This document shows, in pieces, positions 1-6,757 of a stretch of DNA of 8,537 nucleotides. The position numbers and the translations under genes are program-made. The stretch is taken from contig JADZET010000080.1 in the NCBI GenBank assembly GCA_020850375.1, positions 1 to 8,537 of the forward strand, written 5' to 3'. The DNA is from Phycisphaeraceae bacterium. GTDB lineage: Bacteria > Planctomycetota > Phycisphaerae > Phycisphaerales > Phycisphaeraceae. Position 1 is the first letter of the stretch, and every line of letters starts with the position of its first letter. The notes under the pieces are model-generated. The model saw only the letters and a program-made list of their open reading frames with translations, made no database searches and was not told where the DNA came from.

Positions 1-376
1 CGCTGTCCTGAACGATGGCCACGGACTGGCCGGGCTCGATCACGGTGCCCAGGAGTTTGACGCGCAACGGGGGAATCGCCCGCGTGGGCGCAGCGGCTGT
101 GGCGACGGCTGCATCGTAGAGCGGCCGTCGCAGCGGCAGCGAGCCCAAAGCCAGCAGGGATTCACGTGTCGGCGTGGCCGGAGAATCCGTCGCCGTCGAT
201 GACGCGACGGGCGTGATGTCGTTGGGCTTCGAAGAGGGCGTGTCCCGCTCCGCGGTTGCCAGCGGCGCCAAGATCAGCACGCTGCCCAGCACCAGCCCGG
301 TAATGACCAGCAGGCCGGCGACGGCGTAGAGCGCGGACCTGAGTCGGCGAGGATTCTGCAGATTCCGGGGGTTCAC
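1..376 (-). CDS. gspC: GspC-like T2SS inner-membrane linker protein, partial (3' end outside window)
   Basis: The last gene of the run starts at a GTG (376-374) that overlaps the gspK stop in a GTGA, which implies translational coupling. The 125 visible residues begin with a short basic N-terminus (NPRNLQNPRRLRS). One membrane segment follows at about residues 14-37, then a Pro/Ser/Thr-rich periplasmic linker to about 75. Next comes RRPLYDAAVA, and then PPLRVKLLGTVIEPGQ with SVAIVQDS. This layout (single membrane helix, disordered linker, then an 'L-x-L-x-GTV...S-A-I' strand pair) matches the start of the homology-region domain of GspC/PulC. In known systems that domain binds the N0 domain of the secretin and couples it to the GspE-F-L-M platform. 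The position at the end of the operon is unlike the classical order, in which C comes first. It could equally be annotated as a GspN/C-type protein; the missing C-terminal half (PDZ or coiled coil) would decide. The family call is an inference from a short match. Confidence 0.72.
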   Translation of the reverse strand, partial: MNPRNLQNPRRLRSALYAVAGLLVITGLVLGSVLILAPLATAERDTPSSKPNDITPVASSTATDSPATPTRESLLALGSLPLRRPLYDAAVATAAAPTRAIPPLRVKLLGTVIEPGQSVAIVQDS

Positions 377-1287
377 GAGTTCCACTCCAGACAGGACGTG
401 CGAGACTGCTTCTGCCGGCCTTCGACGACCACCAGGCGGTGCCACGACCGATGTCGTCCCTGGGCGGTCAGCAAGACAGAATAACACGTTGAACGATCGG
501 TAAGAAGCTCCGCAGCGGCCTTGCGCTGGTCATCCTTGAGTTCGATCTGCGCAATGGCCTCGGTCACGGTGATGCCGGGCCGGCGGGTGCGTAGGCTGAC
601 CAACTCCCCAAGGATCCCGGCGCTGAGCGTGGGCTGACAGGCCTCGGCCATGGTCTGGGCGTCTGCTCGGTGGACGTTGACCTTGCCGTCGCCCCAGAGC
701 GTCAGGGATGCCGTTACGCCGTGATCGGGGCCCAGCTCAAGCCCGAAGAGTTCGTCCGGCGTTGCGAGGGGGTAGACCTGCTCGAAGCTGCCGAAACTTT
801 CTGAAGCGTCCTGGCGAGGGGGGGAAGAGGACGCCTCAGTTGGTGCGGTTGATGAAGGCCTCAACGGACGTGGCTCGGCGCTGATCGGCTGCCCAACCGC
901 CACGGCCAGACGACCGGCCACTGCGGTGGCTTGTGTCAGGTCTTGACGAGCCAGGATGGCGTTGAGGTTGACCTTGGCCTGCTCGTCCGCCACGGTCCAG
1001 GTGAAGGGGATGCCCCCGAGCTCGAGCGTGTCACGGACGAACGTCAGGGGGGTTTCGCTGGACTCCTCCGCCTTCTGCAGGATCTTTTCGGGCTCGGACA
1101 GCAATAGGTTCTGGAGACTGATCGTCCCCCAGCGAAGCTGAAGCTCCTCCTGGGCGTACGACGCGTCGGCCGCGCGGGCCAGGCTCAGCCGCGTCACCAC
1201 GCCCAAGGCCGTGCCCGCGACGACCAGGAGCATCAGCGTCAGGATCAGGGCGAAGCCGCGAGGTTGTCGAAGCCTGTTCGTCTGCAT
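373..1287 (-). CDS. gspK: T2SS minor pseudopilin GspK
   Basis: 304 residues, within the usual size for GspK, the large minor pseudopilin that caps the pseudopilus tip with GspI and GspJ. The prepilin leader MQTNRLRQPRG is followed by FALILTLMLLVVAG. Cleavage would be after Gly11, and the mature protein has Leu, not Glu, at position 5; lack of Glu5 is the hallmark of GspK. The hydrophobic helix spans about residues 12-32. DEQAKVNLNAI (about 101-111) and GKVNVHRADAQTM (about 201-213), with the helical stretch to about 265, fit the GspK alpha-domain with its helix-hairpin-helix-like repeats. The last part (about 268-290) is a beta-rich closing segment. A Pro/Ser-rich stretch (about 135-165) looks like a disordered loop. 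The ATG lies 8 bases past the gspJ stop with only a weak GAG as ribosome site, so it probably depends on coupling to gspJ. The stop overlaps the start of the next gene. Confidence 0.9.
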   Translation of the reverse strand: MQTNRLRQPRGFALILTLMLLVVAGTALGVVTRLSLARAADASYAQEELQLRWGTISLQNLLLSEPEKILQKAEESSETPLTFVRDTLELGGIPFTWTVADEQAKVNLNAILARQDLTQATAVAGRLAVAVGQPISAEPRPLRPSSTAPTEASSSPPRQDASESFGSFEQVYPLATPDELFGLELGPDHGVTASLTLWGDGKVNVHRADAQTMAEACQPTLSAGILGELVSLRTRRPGITVTEAIAQIELKDDQRKAAAELLTDRSTCYSVLLTAQGRHRSWHRLVVVEGRQKQSRTSCLEWNS

Positions 1288-1294
1288 GGCGTGC

Positions 1295-1966
1295 TCAACG
1301 GATCTGCAACATGCGATCGAGACGGGGCAAGCTCGGATCGGTCCACTCCACGATCAGCCGCACCCGCGTGGGCGACGTGCCCTGCTGGATCGGCTGACGG
1401 GCCCAGGAGGACTCAAGGACTGAGTCGTCTCGCTCGGGGTCGTCGGCCTGAGACGAACGATCGTCGTCTTCGTCTGTCTTGCCGTCATTTTCGGGGGATG
1501 CCAGCACCAAGCGGAACCGCTTGACGCCGCCGCAGACCATGTCCGACCAGGCGTTGTGATTGGACAGATCATCCAGGTTGACCTGCTTGCGGGTTAGCCA
1601 GCGCGGCCTGGCGCTTTCGTCGGCCATGGAAGTTGAATCATCGGTTTCGACGAGCTGATAGATCACCTCGACGGGCCGGTGAAGAGGCTGGCGTGTATCT
1701 GAGTCGAGGTGGTTGAATCCCCCCCGAAAGGTGAGCATCTGCGTGCGGGGGTTCATCTCCACCTGCTGAGCATGGGCAAGGTCATACATCAGCAGCGAGA
1801 TCAGGTCCTGCTGCCATCCAGGCCGGGCGTTCTCCATCACGCTCAGGGCTCGAGCCTGATGGTTCAGACTGATGGTGACGTTGAGCGCCGCGAACATCAG
1901 CAGGCTCAGCAGCACGATCGCCCCGAGGACCTCCACGAGGGTGAAGCCATGTGGGCGTCGCCTCAT
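1295..1966 (-). CDS. gspJ: T2SS minor pseudopilin GspJ
   Basis: 223 residues, normal for GspJ. The start ATG overlaps the gspI stop as ATGA. A short basic leader, MRRRPHG, precedes FTLVEVLGAIVLLSLLMFAA. Prepilin peptidase would cut after Gly7 and methylate Phe8, and the Glu at mature position 5 is present. The helix continues to about residue 35, followed by the typical GspJ segment with WQQDLISLLMYDLAHAQQV and a beta-rich C-terminal domain ending RVRLIVEWTDPS. Known GspJ forms a tip complex with GspI and GspK, and the I-J-K order here fits that. An odd point is a very acidic stretch (about residues 160-185, rich in Asp with Ser and Arg) that probably forms a solvent-exposed loop before the last strands. 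The subtype call (J rather than another minor pseudopilin) rests on gene order, length and the N-terminal region, not on a profile search. Confidence 0.87.
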   Translation of the reverse strand: MRRRPHGFTLVEVLGAIVLLSLLMFAALNVTISLNHQARALSVMENARPGWQQDLISLLMYDLAHAQQVEMNPRTQMLTFRGGFNHLDSDTRQPLHRPVEVIYQLVETDDSTSMADESARPRWLTRKQVNLDDLSNHNAWSDMVCGGVKRFRLVLASPENDGKTDEDDDRSSQADDPERDDSVLESSWARQPIQQGTSPTRVRLIVEWTDPSLPRLDRMLQIR

Positions 1967-2556
1967 GGTCGCCCCCCAATGCCGTGAAATGACCAGGCCA
2001 TCGCCTGGGCGCCAGCGTCGGGCTCGTCTTCTCGTTCCGGCGTACTGGCGGGCTCCTCTTCGCGGTCGTCGCTTACGGGCAGGACCATGTCCAGCGTGAT
2101 CAGCGGCCGTGCCATGTCAGAGGCTCGGTCTTCGAAGATCTCGAGCCGAACCACCTGCCCGCCGATCGCTTCGACTTCTGGTTTTTCGATCGAGTGTGTT
2201 CGCCAGCGCAGGGCCTGTGCCTCCAGGCGGCCGGTGGATTCGAGAGGGAAGCTCGAAGCGAGATCAGCCGAGGGCTCAGGTGTTGTCGGTTCCGCGTCAG
2301 ATGATTGAATTTGCGGGATGGAAGGTGGCTTGCTCCCGACCGTCCGCCACCATTGGGTCAGCAGCCGGTCTGCCGCGTCGGCCGCCTCGAGCCGGCGGTT
2401 CGCCATGGCCGTCTGGCGCGTGGCATTGGCCTTGGCGGCCAGCACACCGGCCAGCAGCGTGGCGACGAGCACCAGACTGCCCAGCACCTCGACAAGCGTC
2501 AGACCGGTTCGTCTGTCACTTGCGGGGGTTGAAGATTTGCGTGACGGTGTTTTCAT
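1963..2556 (-). CDS. gspI: T2SS minor pseudopilin GspI
   Basis: 197 residues with a class III prepilin N-terminus: an 18-residue leader (MKTPSRKSSTPASDRRTG) and then LTLVEVLGSLVLVATLLAGVLAA. Cleavage would follow Gly18, with Glu23 at mature position 5. It is placed as GspI by its position between H and J and by the helix continuing into ANATRQTAMANRRLEAADAADRLL. GspI normally has about 120-130 residues, so this one is long. The excess lies in two low-complexity stretches, a Pro/Ser/Thr/Glu-rich one at about 75-105 and an acidic one at about 161-183. The ATG lies 41 bases inside the end of gspH and has no clear Shine-Dalgarno, so translation is probably coupled to gspH. No later in-frame Met precedes the cleavage site, so this start is required unless a non-ATG codon is used. 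In known systems GspI nucleates the tip complex with J and K. Confidence 0.85.
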   Translation of the reverse strand: MKTPSRKSSTPASDRRTGLTLVEVLGSLVLVATLLAGVLAAKANATRQTAMANRRLEAADAADRLLTQWWRTVGSKPPSIPQIQSSDAEPTTPEPSADLASSFPLESTGRLEAQALRWRTHSIEKPEVEAIGGQVVRLEIFEDRASDMARPLITLDMVLPVSDDREEEPASTPEREDEPDAGAQAMAWSFHGIGGRP

Positions 2557-3052
2557 CGATGGGCGTGGTGACCTGGCCGGTCAGGCCGGCGACGAGGATC
2601 CATTGCTCCCGAGGGTTTGAGGTGTGGCCGGGGTCGTCGACGATCCGCAGGGCGTAGGAGGGTGTAAGGGCCGCATGGCTTGAACTCCCTGGAGTGCAGG
2701 GAAGAGCGATCTGGCCGGCGGATAAGGATTGGTCGGGCGTGACGATCCGCTCGATCCGTAGCGCGCCATTGAGGGTGACCTGATCGACGAGCCGGTGCGG
2801 TTCAACCGCCACGTCGATCGCCTGCACCACCTGCTCGTCGAGGTTGAAGAGTAATTGAACGGGCCGGCCCAGCGAGGCCGCTTCACCCCGGGCGGAGGCG
2901 TCGAGAGCGACGAGTTTACTCACCGCCTGCCGCAGGTCGGCGATGTGCCGCATGGCCCGCAGCGACGCCACCGCCACCGAGGCCAGCAGCCCCGTCAGCA
3001 GCAGGACCGCCAGCAGTTCCAGCAGCGTAAAGCCGTGATGGCGACGTGGCAC
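2516..3052 (-). CDS. gspH: T2SS minor pseudopilin GspH
   Basis: 178 residues, in the usual range for GspH. The start is a GTG (3052-3050) preceded by a strong GGGAGG ribosome site with a 5-base spacer, which fixes it. The leader MPRRHHG is cut before FTLLELLAVLLLTGLLASVAVASL. Glu12 is at mature position 5. The segment after the helix (LRQAVSKLVALDASARGEAASLGRPVQLLFNLDEQ) matches the GspH/FimT pattern, in which a helix with small residues leads into the first strand of a beta domain. The C-terminus (about 145-178) is beta-rich and ends in a basic residue. GspH is thought to join the tip complex to the GspG filament. It follows gspG after 22 bases and its end overlaps gspI. It could also be labelled a generic 'prepilin-type N-terminal cleavage/methylation protein'; the H assignment comes mainly from synteny. 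Confidence 0.86.
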   Translation of the reverse strand: MPRRHHGFTLLELLAVLLLTGLLASVAVASLRAMRHIADLRQAVSKLVALDASARGEAASLGRPVQLLFNLDEQVVQAIDVAVEPHRLVDQVTLNGALRIERIVTPDQSLSAGQIALPCTPGSSSHAALTPSYALRIVDDPGHTSNPREQWILVAGLTGQVTTPIDENTVTQIFNPRK

Positions 3053-3057
3053 GACAT

Positions 3058-3063
3058 CCTCCC
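3058..3063 (-). promoter_or_regulatory. Strong ribosome binding site of gspH
   Basis: GGGAGG on the minus strand, 5 bases ahead of the GTG at 3052. It lies in the 22-base gspG-gspH gap and decides the non-ATG start of gspH. Confidence 0.7.
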
Positions 3064-3074
3064 GGAGAACTTCA

Positions 3075-3644
3075 TCAAGGCGCCGTGGCGCTGCCGGCGC
3101 CGTTCGTCCCGCTCGAGGATGCGGGGGCGCGCAGGTCCGAGCTGTTCAGGTCCTGGTCCGCGCCCGTGCCGCCCTCGCGGCCGTCGGCGCCGTAGCAGAC
3201 GATCTCGTAGGGTCGATTCTCCCGCCCGGGGCTGAGGTACTGGTACGGCCGGCCCCAGGGGTCCACGGGCACCTTGTCGATCAGGGGCTCGGTGATCTGG
3301 TCATTGGTCTGCGCCAGGGCTCCGAGGCCCTCCTCGTTGGTGGGATACCGGCCCATAATGCCGTAGTAGGTCTCCACCGCGTTGCGCAGCGTCGAGAGCT
3401 CGAGCTTGGCCGTGTTCTGCCGGCCGCGGATGAGGTAGCTCCGCACGTTGATCGTCACCACGCTGGCCAGGAGGCCGATCAGGACCAGCACGACCATCAT
3501 CTCGACCAGGGAGAAGCCGGCAGGAGATTTCACCACGGAGTTCACGGAGGACACGGAGGCGATCCTTTGAGAGTGACCACGTCGTACCTTGGTACAACAA
3601 TGATATGTTCCGGTTGAGTTGTCTTGGTTTGTTACTCTTCTCAT
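3075..3644 (-). CDS. gspG: T2SS major pseudopilin GspG (start uncertain; leader derived from repeat DNA)
   Basis: The mature part (146 residues) is a clear GspG. SPAG precedes FSLVEMMVVLVLIGLLASVV with Glu at mature position 5, and NTAKLELSTLRNAVETYYGIMGRYPT leads to the signature VPVDPWGRPYQYLSPG. A calcium-loop-like end follows, DGREGGTGADQDLNSSDL, with an Ala/Ser/Gly tail of about 18 residues beyond the usual end. GspG builds the shaft of the pseudopilus. The start is unclear. The ATG at 3644 gives 189 residues with an abnormal 43-residue leader and only a weak AGAG eight bases upstream. GTG codons at 3536 and 3533 give 153 or 152 residues; the latter has a normal leader, MKSPAG, but no Shine-Dalgarno. 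All three starts lie inside the inverted repeat element at 3526-3696, so residues up to about Lys39 of the long form are encoded by repeat DNA. The frame stays open far upstream into gspF, which is not evidence of coding. Confidence 0.93.
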   Translation of the reverse strand: MRRVTNQDNSTGTYHCCTKVRRGHSQRIASVSSVNSVVKSPAGFSLVEMMVVLVLIGLLASVVTINVRSYLIRGRQNTAKLELSTLRNAVETYYGIMGRYPTNEEGLGALAQTNDQITEPLIDKVPVDPWGRPYQYLSPGRENRPYEIVCYGADGREGGTGADQDLNSSDLRAPASSSGTNGAGSATAP

Positions 3645-3696
3645 GGTTATGTCTCTGTGTTCTTCTCCGTGTCCTCCGTGCTCTCCGTGGTAAATC
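3526..3696. repeat. CTCCGTG-type inverted repeat element between gspF and gspG
   Basis: Two imperfect inverted arms, 3526-3558 and 3665-3696, flank a 106-base centre. Each arm is a short tandem of ACCACGGAG / CACGGAGG / ACACGGAG units. The 27-base cores (3532-3558 and 3665-3691) pair at 25 of 27 positions. Pairing continues outward through GATTT/AAATC with one bulged base (3531). The centre is visibly poorer in GC than the genes around it and holds a small palindrome (GTACC-TT-GGTAC, 3584-3595). The element begins about 8 bases after the gspF stop and runs into the gspG frame, ending about four codons before the prepilin cleavage site. From general recollection, similar CTCCGTG repeats are dispersed in many environmental bacterial genomes, but I cannot name a family with certainty. 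As RNA it would fold into a long hairpin. It has no transposase gene. Confidence 0.85.
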
Positions 3697-3703
3697 CTTC
3701 TTT

Positions 3704-4930
3704 TCAAAGTACGTTGCCCGCCTCGAGCATCGGCAGCACGGTGGCGAAGGCGATCAGACCCACCACCACCACCATCACCAGGATCAGAAGTGGTTCGAGC
3801 ACGGCGTTGAGGCGTGACGCCGCCACGGCCACCTGCTGGTCGTACTCCTGGGCCAGCTCGTCGAGCATCTCCTCGAGCCGCCCCGACTGCTGACCCACGG
3901 CGAAGACCTGCACCACCACCGGGCCGAAGGCCCGCTGGTCCGACAACGCCTCGCCGATGTCGCGCCCCGCGGCCACGGCTTGCCCAGCCTGGTCCAGGGC
4001 CTCGCGGATGAGTTGATTGGACGTGGACGACGCGGCCGTGCGCGCCGCCTCGAGGAAGACGATACCGCTGCGCATCAGCTCGGCGATGATCATGGCGATG
4101 CGGGCGATGGCCTGTTTGCGGATCACCTCGCCCAGGATCGGCGTGCGCAGGAGCAGCCAGTCCCACGCCCGCCGGCCGCGCCCCTGAGGGTTGCGGAGCA
4201 CTGCCGTGAAGCCCACCGCCGCCGCGACGACGACGATCAGCAGCAGCCACCACCAACCCAAGAGGAAGTCGCTGGCGTGCTTGACCAGCCGCGTCACCCC
4301 CGGAATGGGTTGATTGGCTTGAACAAGCCCTTCGAGCAGGCGCGGCACCACCACCGTCATCAAAAAGATCGACACCCCCGCGGCCATGGTCAGGACGATC
4401 GCCGGGTAGATCAACGCCGTGGCCAGTTTCCCCCGGAACAGCGCCCACCGCCCCCGGAAGACGGCTAAACGTTTGAGAGCGACGTCCAGCGCCCCGGCGT
4501 TCTGCCCCACCTCGGCCAGGCTCACGCAGTAGGCGTCGAACACCTCCGGCCGCTGTCGCATGGCGTCGGCCAGGCTGTGCCCCTCGGCGATCGAGTCGCG
4601 CAGTTGCAGCAGGACCCCCCGGAAGGAGCCCTGGTGCTGCTTAAGGATCGTGTCGAGAGCTTCGAGCAAGGGCATGCCGACCGTCAGCAGCGTGGCCAGC
4701 TCGCGGACAAATGTTGTCACACGGTGGGCCGGCTGCTTTCGCAGGCGTAACGAGCCAAGCAGCATCCGCCAACCCTGCGCGGCCTTGGCCTGTGCCATCG
4801 TTTGCACGTCCACCACCGTCAGGCCTCGAGCACGCAGGAGGTCGCGGGCCGCGCGCGGCGTGTCCGCCAGGATGGTCCCCTGGGCCATGGACGCGTCAGC
4901 TTCCCATGCTCGGTACGAAAAGACAGGCAC
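3704..4930 (-). CDS. gspF: T2SS inner-membrane platform protein GspF
   Basis: 408 residues, the standard GspF length. The start is a GTG (4930-4928), fixed by a GGAG with a 6-base spacer and by the family-typical opening MPVFSYRAWEADASMAQGTI. There are two T2SF domains, at about residues 72-195 and 275-396. The first contains FVRELATLLTVGMPLLEALD and the second IAMIIAELMRSGIVFLEA, the usual internal duplication. Membrane helices are at about 170-193 (ALIYPAIVLTMAAGVSIFLM), 222-243 and 377-399. GspF is the polytopic core of the inner-membrane platform. It contacts GspE and GspL in known systems and is thought to pass the ATPase stroke to pseudopilin assembly. The gene follows gspE after 28 bases. 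A run of GTG/ATG codons encodes the Val-rich third helix (MVVVVGLIAF). PilC of type IV pili is the alternative within the family, but the neighbouring G-H-I-J-K genes make GspF the better name. Confidence 0.96.
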   Translation of the reverse strand: MPVFSYRAWEADASMAQGTILADTPRAARDLLRARGLTVVDVQTMAQAKAAQGWRMLLGSLRLRKQPAHRVTTFVRELATLLTVGMPLLEALDTILKQHQGSFRGVLLQLRDSIAEGHSLADAMRQRPEVFDAYCVSLAEVGQNAGALDVALKRLAVFRGRWALFRGKLATALIYPAIVLTMAAGVSIFLMTVVVPRLLEGLVQANQPIPGVTRLVKHASDFLLGWWWLLLIVVVAAAVGFTAVLRNPQGRGRRAWDWLLLRTPILGEVIRKQAIARIAMIIAELMRSGIVFLEAARTAASSTSNQLIREALDQAGQAVAAGRDIGEALSDQRAFGPVVVQVFAVGQQSGRLEEMLDELAQEYDQQVAVAASRLNAVLEPLLILVMVVVVGLIAFATVLPMLEAGNVL

Positions 4931-4936
4931 GCGTGT

Positions 4937-4942
4937 CTCCGT
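4937..4942 (-). promoter_or_regulatory. Ribosome binding site of gspF
   Basis: ACGGAG on the minus strand, 6 bases before the GTG start at 4930. It lies in the 28-base gap after gspE and supports the GTG over any internal Met. Confidence 0.6.
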
Positions 4943-4958
4943 CAGTCCATGACGACCC

Positions 4959-6668
4959 TCAGCTCGACCGCATCGTCACACGCAACACTTCCTCGGCCGT
5001 CGTCACGCCGGCGAGGATCTTGGCCAACCCGTCGTCACGCATGGACTGCATGCCGTGCTCGAGGGCTGCCGCCTGGATCTCCGCCGCCGTGGCACGCTGC
5101 TGCACGCACCGGCGGACGGCTTCGTCCACCGACAGGAGCTCGAACACCCCGACCCGGCCCCGATATCCCGTGTTTCGGCAGCGATCACATCCCTTGCCTT
5201 GGCGGAGGTGGGCTGCCTTCTGGCTGCTGATGCCCAGGTCCAGGCGATCGAACTCGTGAGGCAGAGGCGTGTAGGTCTGGCCGCAGGATGGGCAGACGCG
5301 CCTGACCAATCGCTGGGCCAGCACGCCCACCAGCGAGCTGGCGGCGAGGTAAGCCTCGATCCCCAGGTCCAGCAAGCGCGTCACGGCGCTGGCCGCGTCA
5401 TTGGTGTGCAGCGTCGAGAAGACCAGGTGCCCCGTCAGGGCCGACTGGATGGCCATCGCGGCCGTCTCCTGGTCGCGAACCTCGCCGACCATGATGATGT
5501 CCGGGTCCTGTCGCAAGACGCTCCGTAACCCGCTGGCGAAGGTCATGCCTTTCTTGGTGTTGATCTGCGTCTGGCTCACCCCCGGAAGTTGATACTCAAT
5601 GGGATCCTCGAGGGTGATGACGTTGCGGGCGGTGCTGTTGATCTCCTGCAAGGCGGCGTAGAGTGTCGTGGTCTTGCCGCTGCCGGTCGGGCCGGTGACG
5701 AGGATCAATCCATGCTCAACCGTAATAAGGTTGCGGAATCGTTCGAGTGTCGCGGCATTCATGCCCAGCTGCTGGAGGCTCAGGAGCTTGGAGCTCTTGT
5801 CGAGCAAACGCACAACCAGCCGTTCGCCGAAGGCCCCCGGAAGCGACGCGATACGCAGGTCGATGATCCGGTCGCCCACGGCCACGGTCGCCCGCCCGTC
5901 CTGCGGCAGGCGCTTCTCGGCGATGTTCATCCCGCCCATCACCTTGACGCGGCTGAGCACTTCTTCTTGCAGCGCCTTGGGCAGCTCGTAAGCGTTGAAC
6001 AGCATGCCGTCGATCCGCAGACGCACGATCAGCCGGTCCTCGTAAGGCTGCACGTGCACGTCCGAGGCCTCCTGCCGCACGGCCTCGAAGAGGATCAGAT
6101 TGACCAGCTTGATCACCGGGGCCCGCGTGGCCACGTCCAGCAGGTCCTCGCGCTGCCGCAGCGAGGCGATCTCCTCGGCCATGTCCTTGGCGTCCAGGCG
6201 TGCGATCATCGCCTGGGCCTGCTCGCCACGGTGTTGATAGGCCGCGTTGATCGCCGCCTGAATCGCTGCCGCCGGAACAAGCACGGGCACGACGGGCTTG
6301 TTCAGCCAACGGGCGACGATCTCCAAAGACTCAAGGTCGTCCCACCGCGCCACGGCCACCGGCATCTGACCGTTCTCACTGGCCAGGCCCAGCAGGACGT
6401 GCTGGCGGGCGAAGGCGATGGGCACCTTCTCCACGAAGTTGGCTGAGGCGGGTCGATCGGACAAGTCCTCGAGGTATCCAAGTCCGGCCGCCTCGGCCAC
6501 CGCCTGAGCGATGGCCGCATCACCAAGACCCTTCTGGCGGGCCACGGCAAGCACCGATTGATCCGTCTGACCGCCCTCCCCCGCGCCCGCCGCAAGTGAC
6601 AGCGCCACGCCCGCTCGCTGGGCCTGGGCCTGGAGCGCTTGGGCCAGTCTGTCCTGAAGCGCCTGCAT
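4959..6668 (-). CDS. gspE: T2SS assembly ATPase GspE
   Basis: 569 residues from the ATG at 6668, typical for GspE. This start has AAGAGG with a 7-base spacer; a frame extension to a TTG at 6707 has no support. An N-terminal domain of about 150 residues (with IAQAVAEAAGLGYLEDL and KVPIAFARQHVLLGLA) is the MshEN/GspE-N region that docks on GspL or the platform. The PAS-like N2 domain (about 180-300) holds ASDVHVQPYEDRLIVRLRIDG and GMNIAEKRLPQDGRA. The ATPase core shows Walker A GPTGSGKTT (326-334, Lys332), Asp box ITLEDPIEYQ, Walker B PDIIMVGEVRD (Glu396) and His box STLHTNDA. A tetracysteine zinc site follows (Cys459, Cys462, Cys494, Cys497). All catalytic elements are intact, so it should be an active cytoplasmic hexamer that powers pseudopilus assembly. 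The related PilB is the alternative name, but the operon context and the sequence around TGHLVFSTLHTND...GVLAQRLVRRVCPSC favour GspE. Confidence 0.97.
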   Translation of the reverse strand: MQALQDRLAQALQAQAQRAGVALSLAAGAGEGGQTDQSVLAVARQKGLGDAAIAQAVAEAAGLGYLEDLSDRPASANFVEKVPIAFARQHVLLGLASENGQMPVAVARWDDLESLEIVARWLNKPVVPVLVPAAAIQAAINAAYQHRGEQAQAMIARLDAKDMAEEIASLRQREDLLDVATRAPVIKLVNLILFEAVRQEASDVHVQPYEDRLIVRLRIDGMLFNAYELPKALQEEVLSRVKVMGGMNIAEKRLPQDGRATVAVGDRIIDLRIASLPGAFGERLVVRLLDKSSKLLSLQQLGMNAATLERFRNLITVEHGLILVTGPTGSGKTTTLYAALQEINSTARNVITLEDPIEYQLPGVSQTQINTKKGMTFASGLRSVLRQDPDIIMVGEVRDQETAAMAIQSALTGHLVFSTLHTNDAASAVTRLLDLGIEAYLAASSLVGVLAQRLVRRVCPSCGQTYTPLPHEFDRLDLGISSQKAAHLRQGKGCDRCRNTGYRGRVGVFELLSVDEAVRRCVQQRATAAEIQAAALEHGMQSMRDDGLAKILAGVTTAEEVLRVTMRSS

Positions 6669-6675
6669 GACACAA

Positions 6676-6681
6676 CCTCTT
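6676..6681 (-). promoter_or_regulatory. Ribosome binding site deciding the gspE start
   Basis: AAGAGG on the minus strand, 7 bases ahead of the ATG at 6668. It decides this start over the upstream in-frame TTG at 6707, which would add 13 residues without family character and has no comparable site. Confidence 0.65.
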
Positions 6682-6757
6682 GAGAGCTTCCAACACGTCG
6701 ATGTCAACCGTCACTGATCCAACACGCGATCAAATTGCCCCGCCTGAATCTAAGCCA

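Noticed and set aside
3526..3696. CRISPR array or coding tandem repeat
   Set aside because: The units are about 8-10 bases with almost no spacer and are arranged as two inverted arms, unlike direct repeats with unique spacers of similar length.
3755..3785. GTG/CAC-rich tract as a regulatory repeat
   Set aside because: It encodes the Val-rich third membrane helix of GspF in frame and is explained by the protein.
3645..4448. Extension of the gspG frame through gspF to give a 457-residue protein
   Set aside because: The extra part overlaps gspF in another frame and reads as Gly/Arg/Ala-rich noise. It is open only because of base composition, and the real start is at or after 3644.
5589..6446. 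285-codon open frame on the plus strand
   Set aside because: Antisense to the well-conserved gspE. The His/Arg/Gln/Leu-rich translation has no recognisable motif.
6669..6707. Longer gspE start at the TTG at 6707
   Set aside because: The 13 extra residues (MTSTCWKLSRGCV) have no family character, and the ATG at 6668 has a good AAGAGG site.
6702..6707. TTGACA as a -35 box for an internal promoter before gspE
   Set aside because: No acceptable -10 hexamer lies at the right distance downstream; the match is likely chance.
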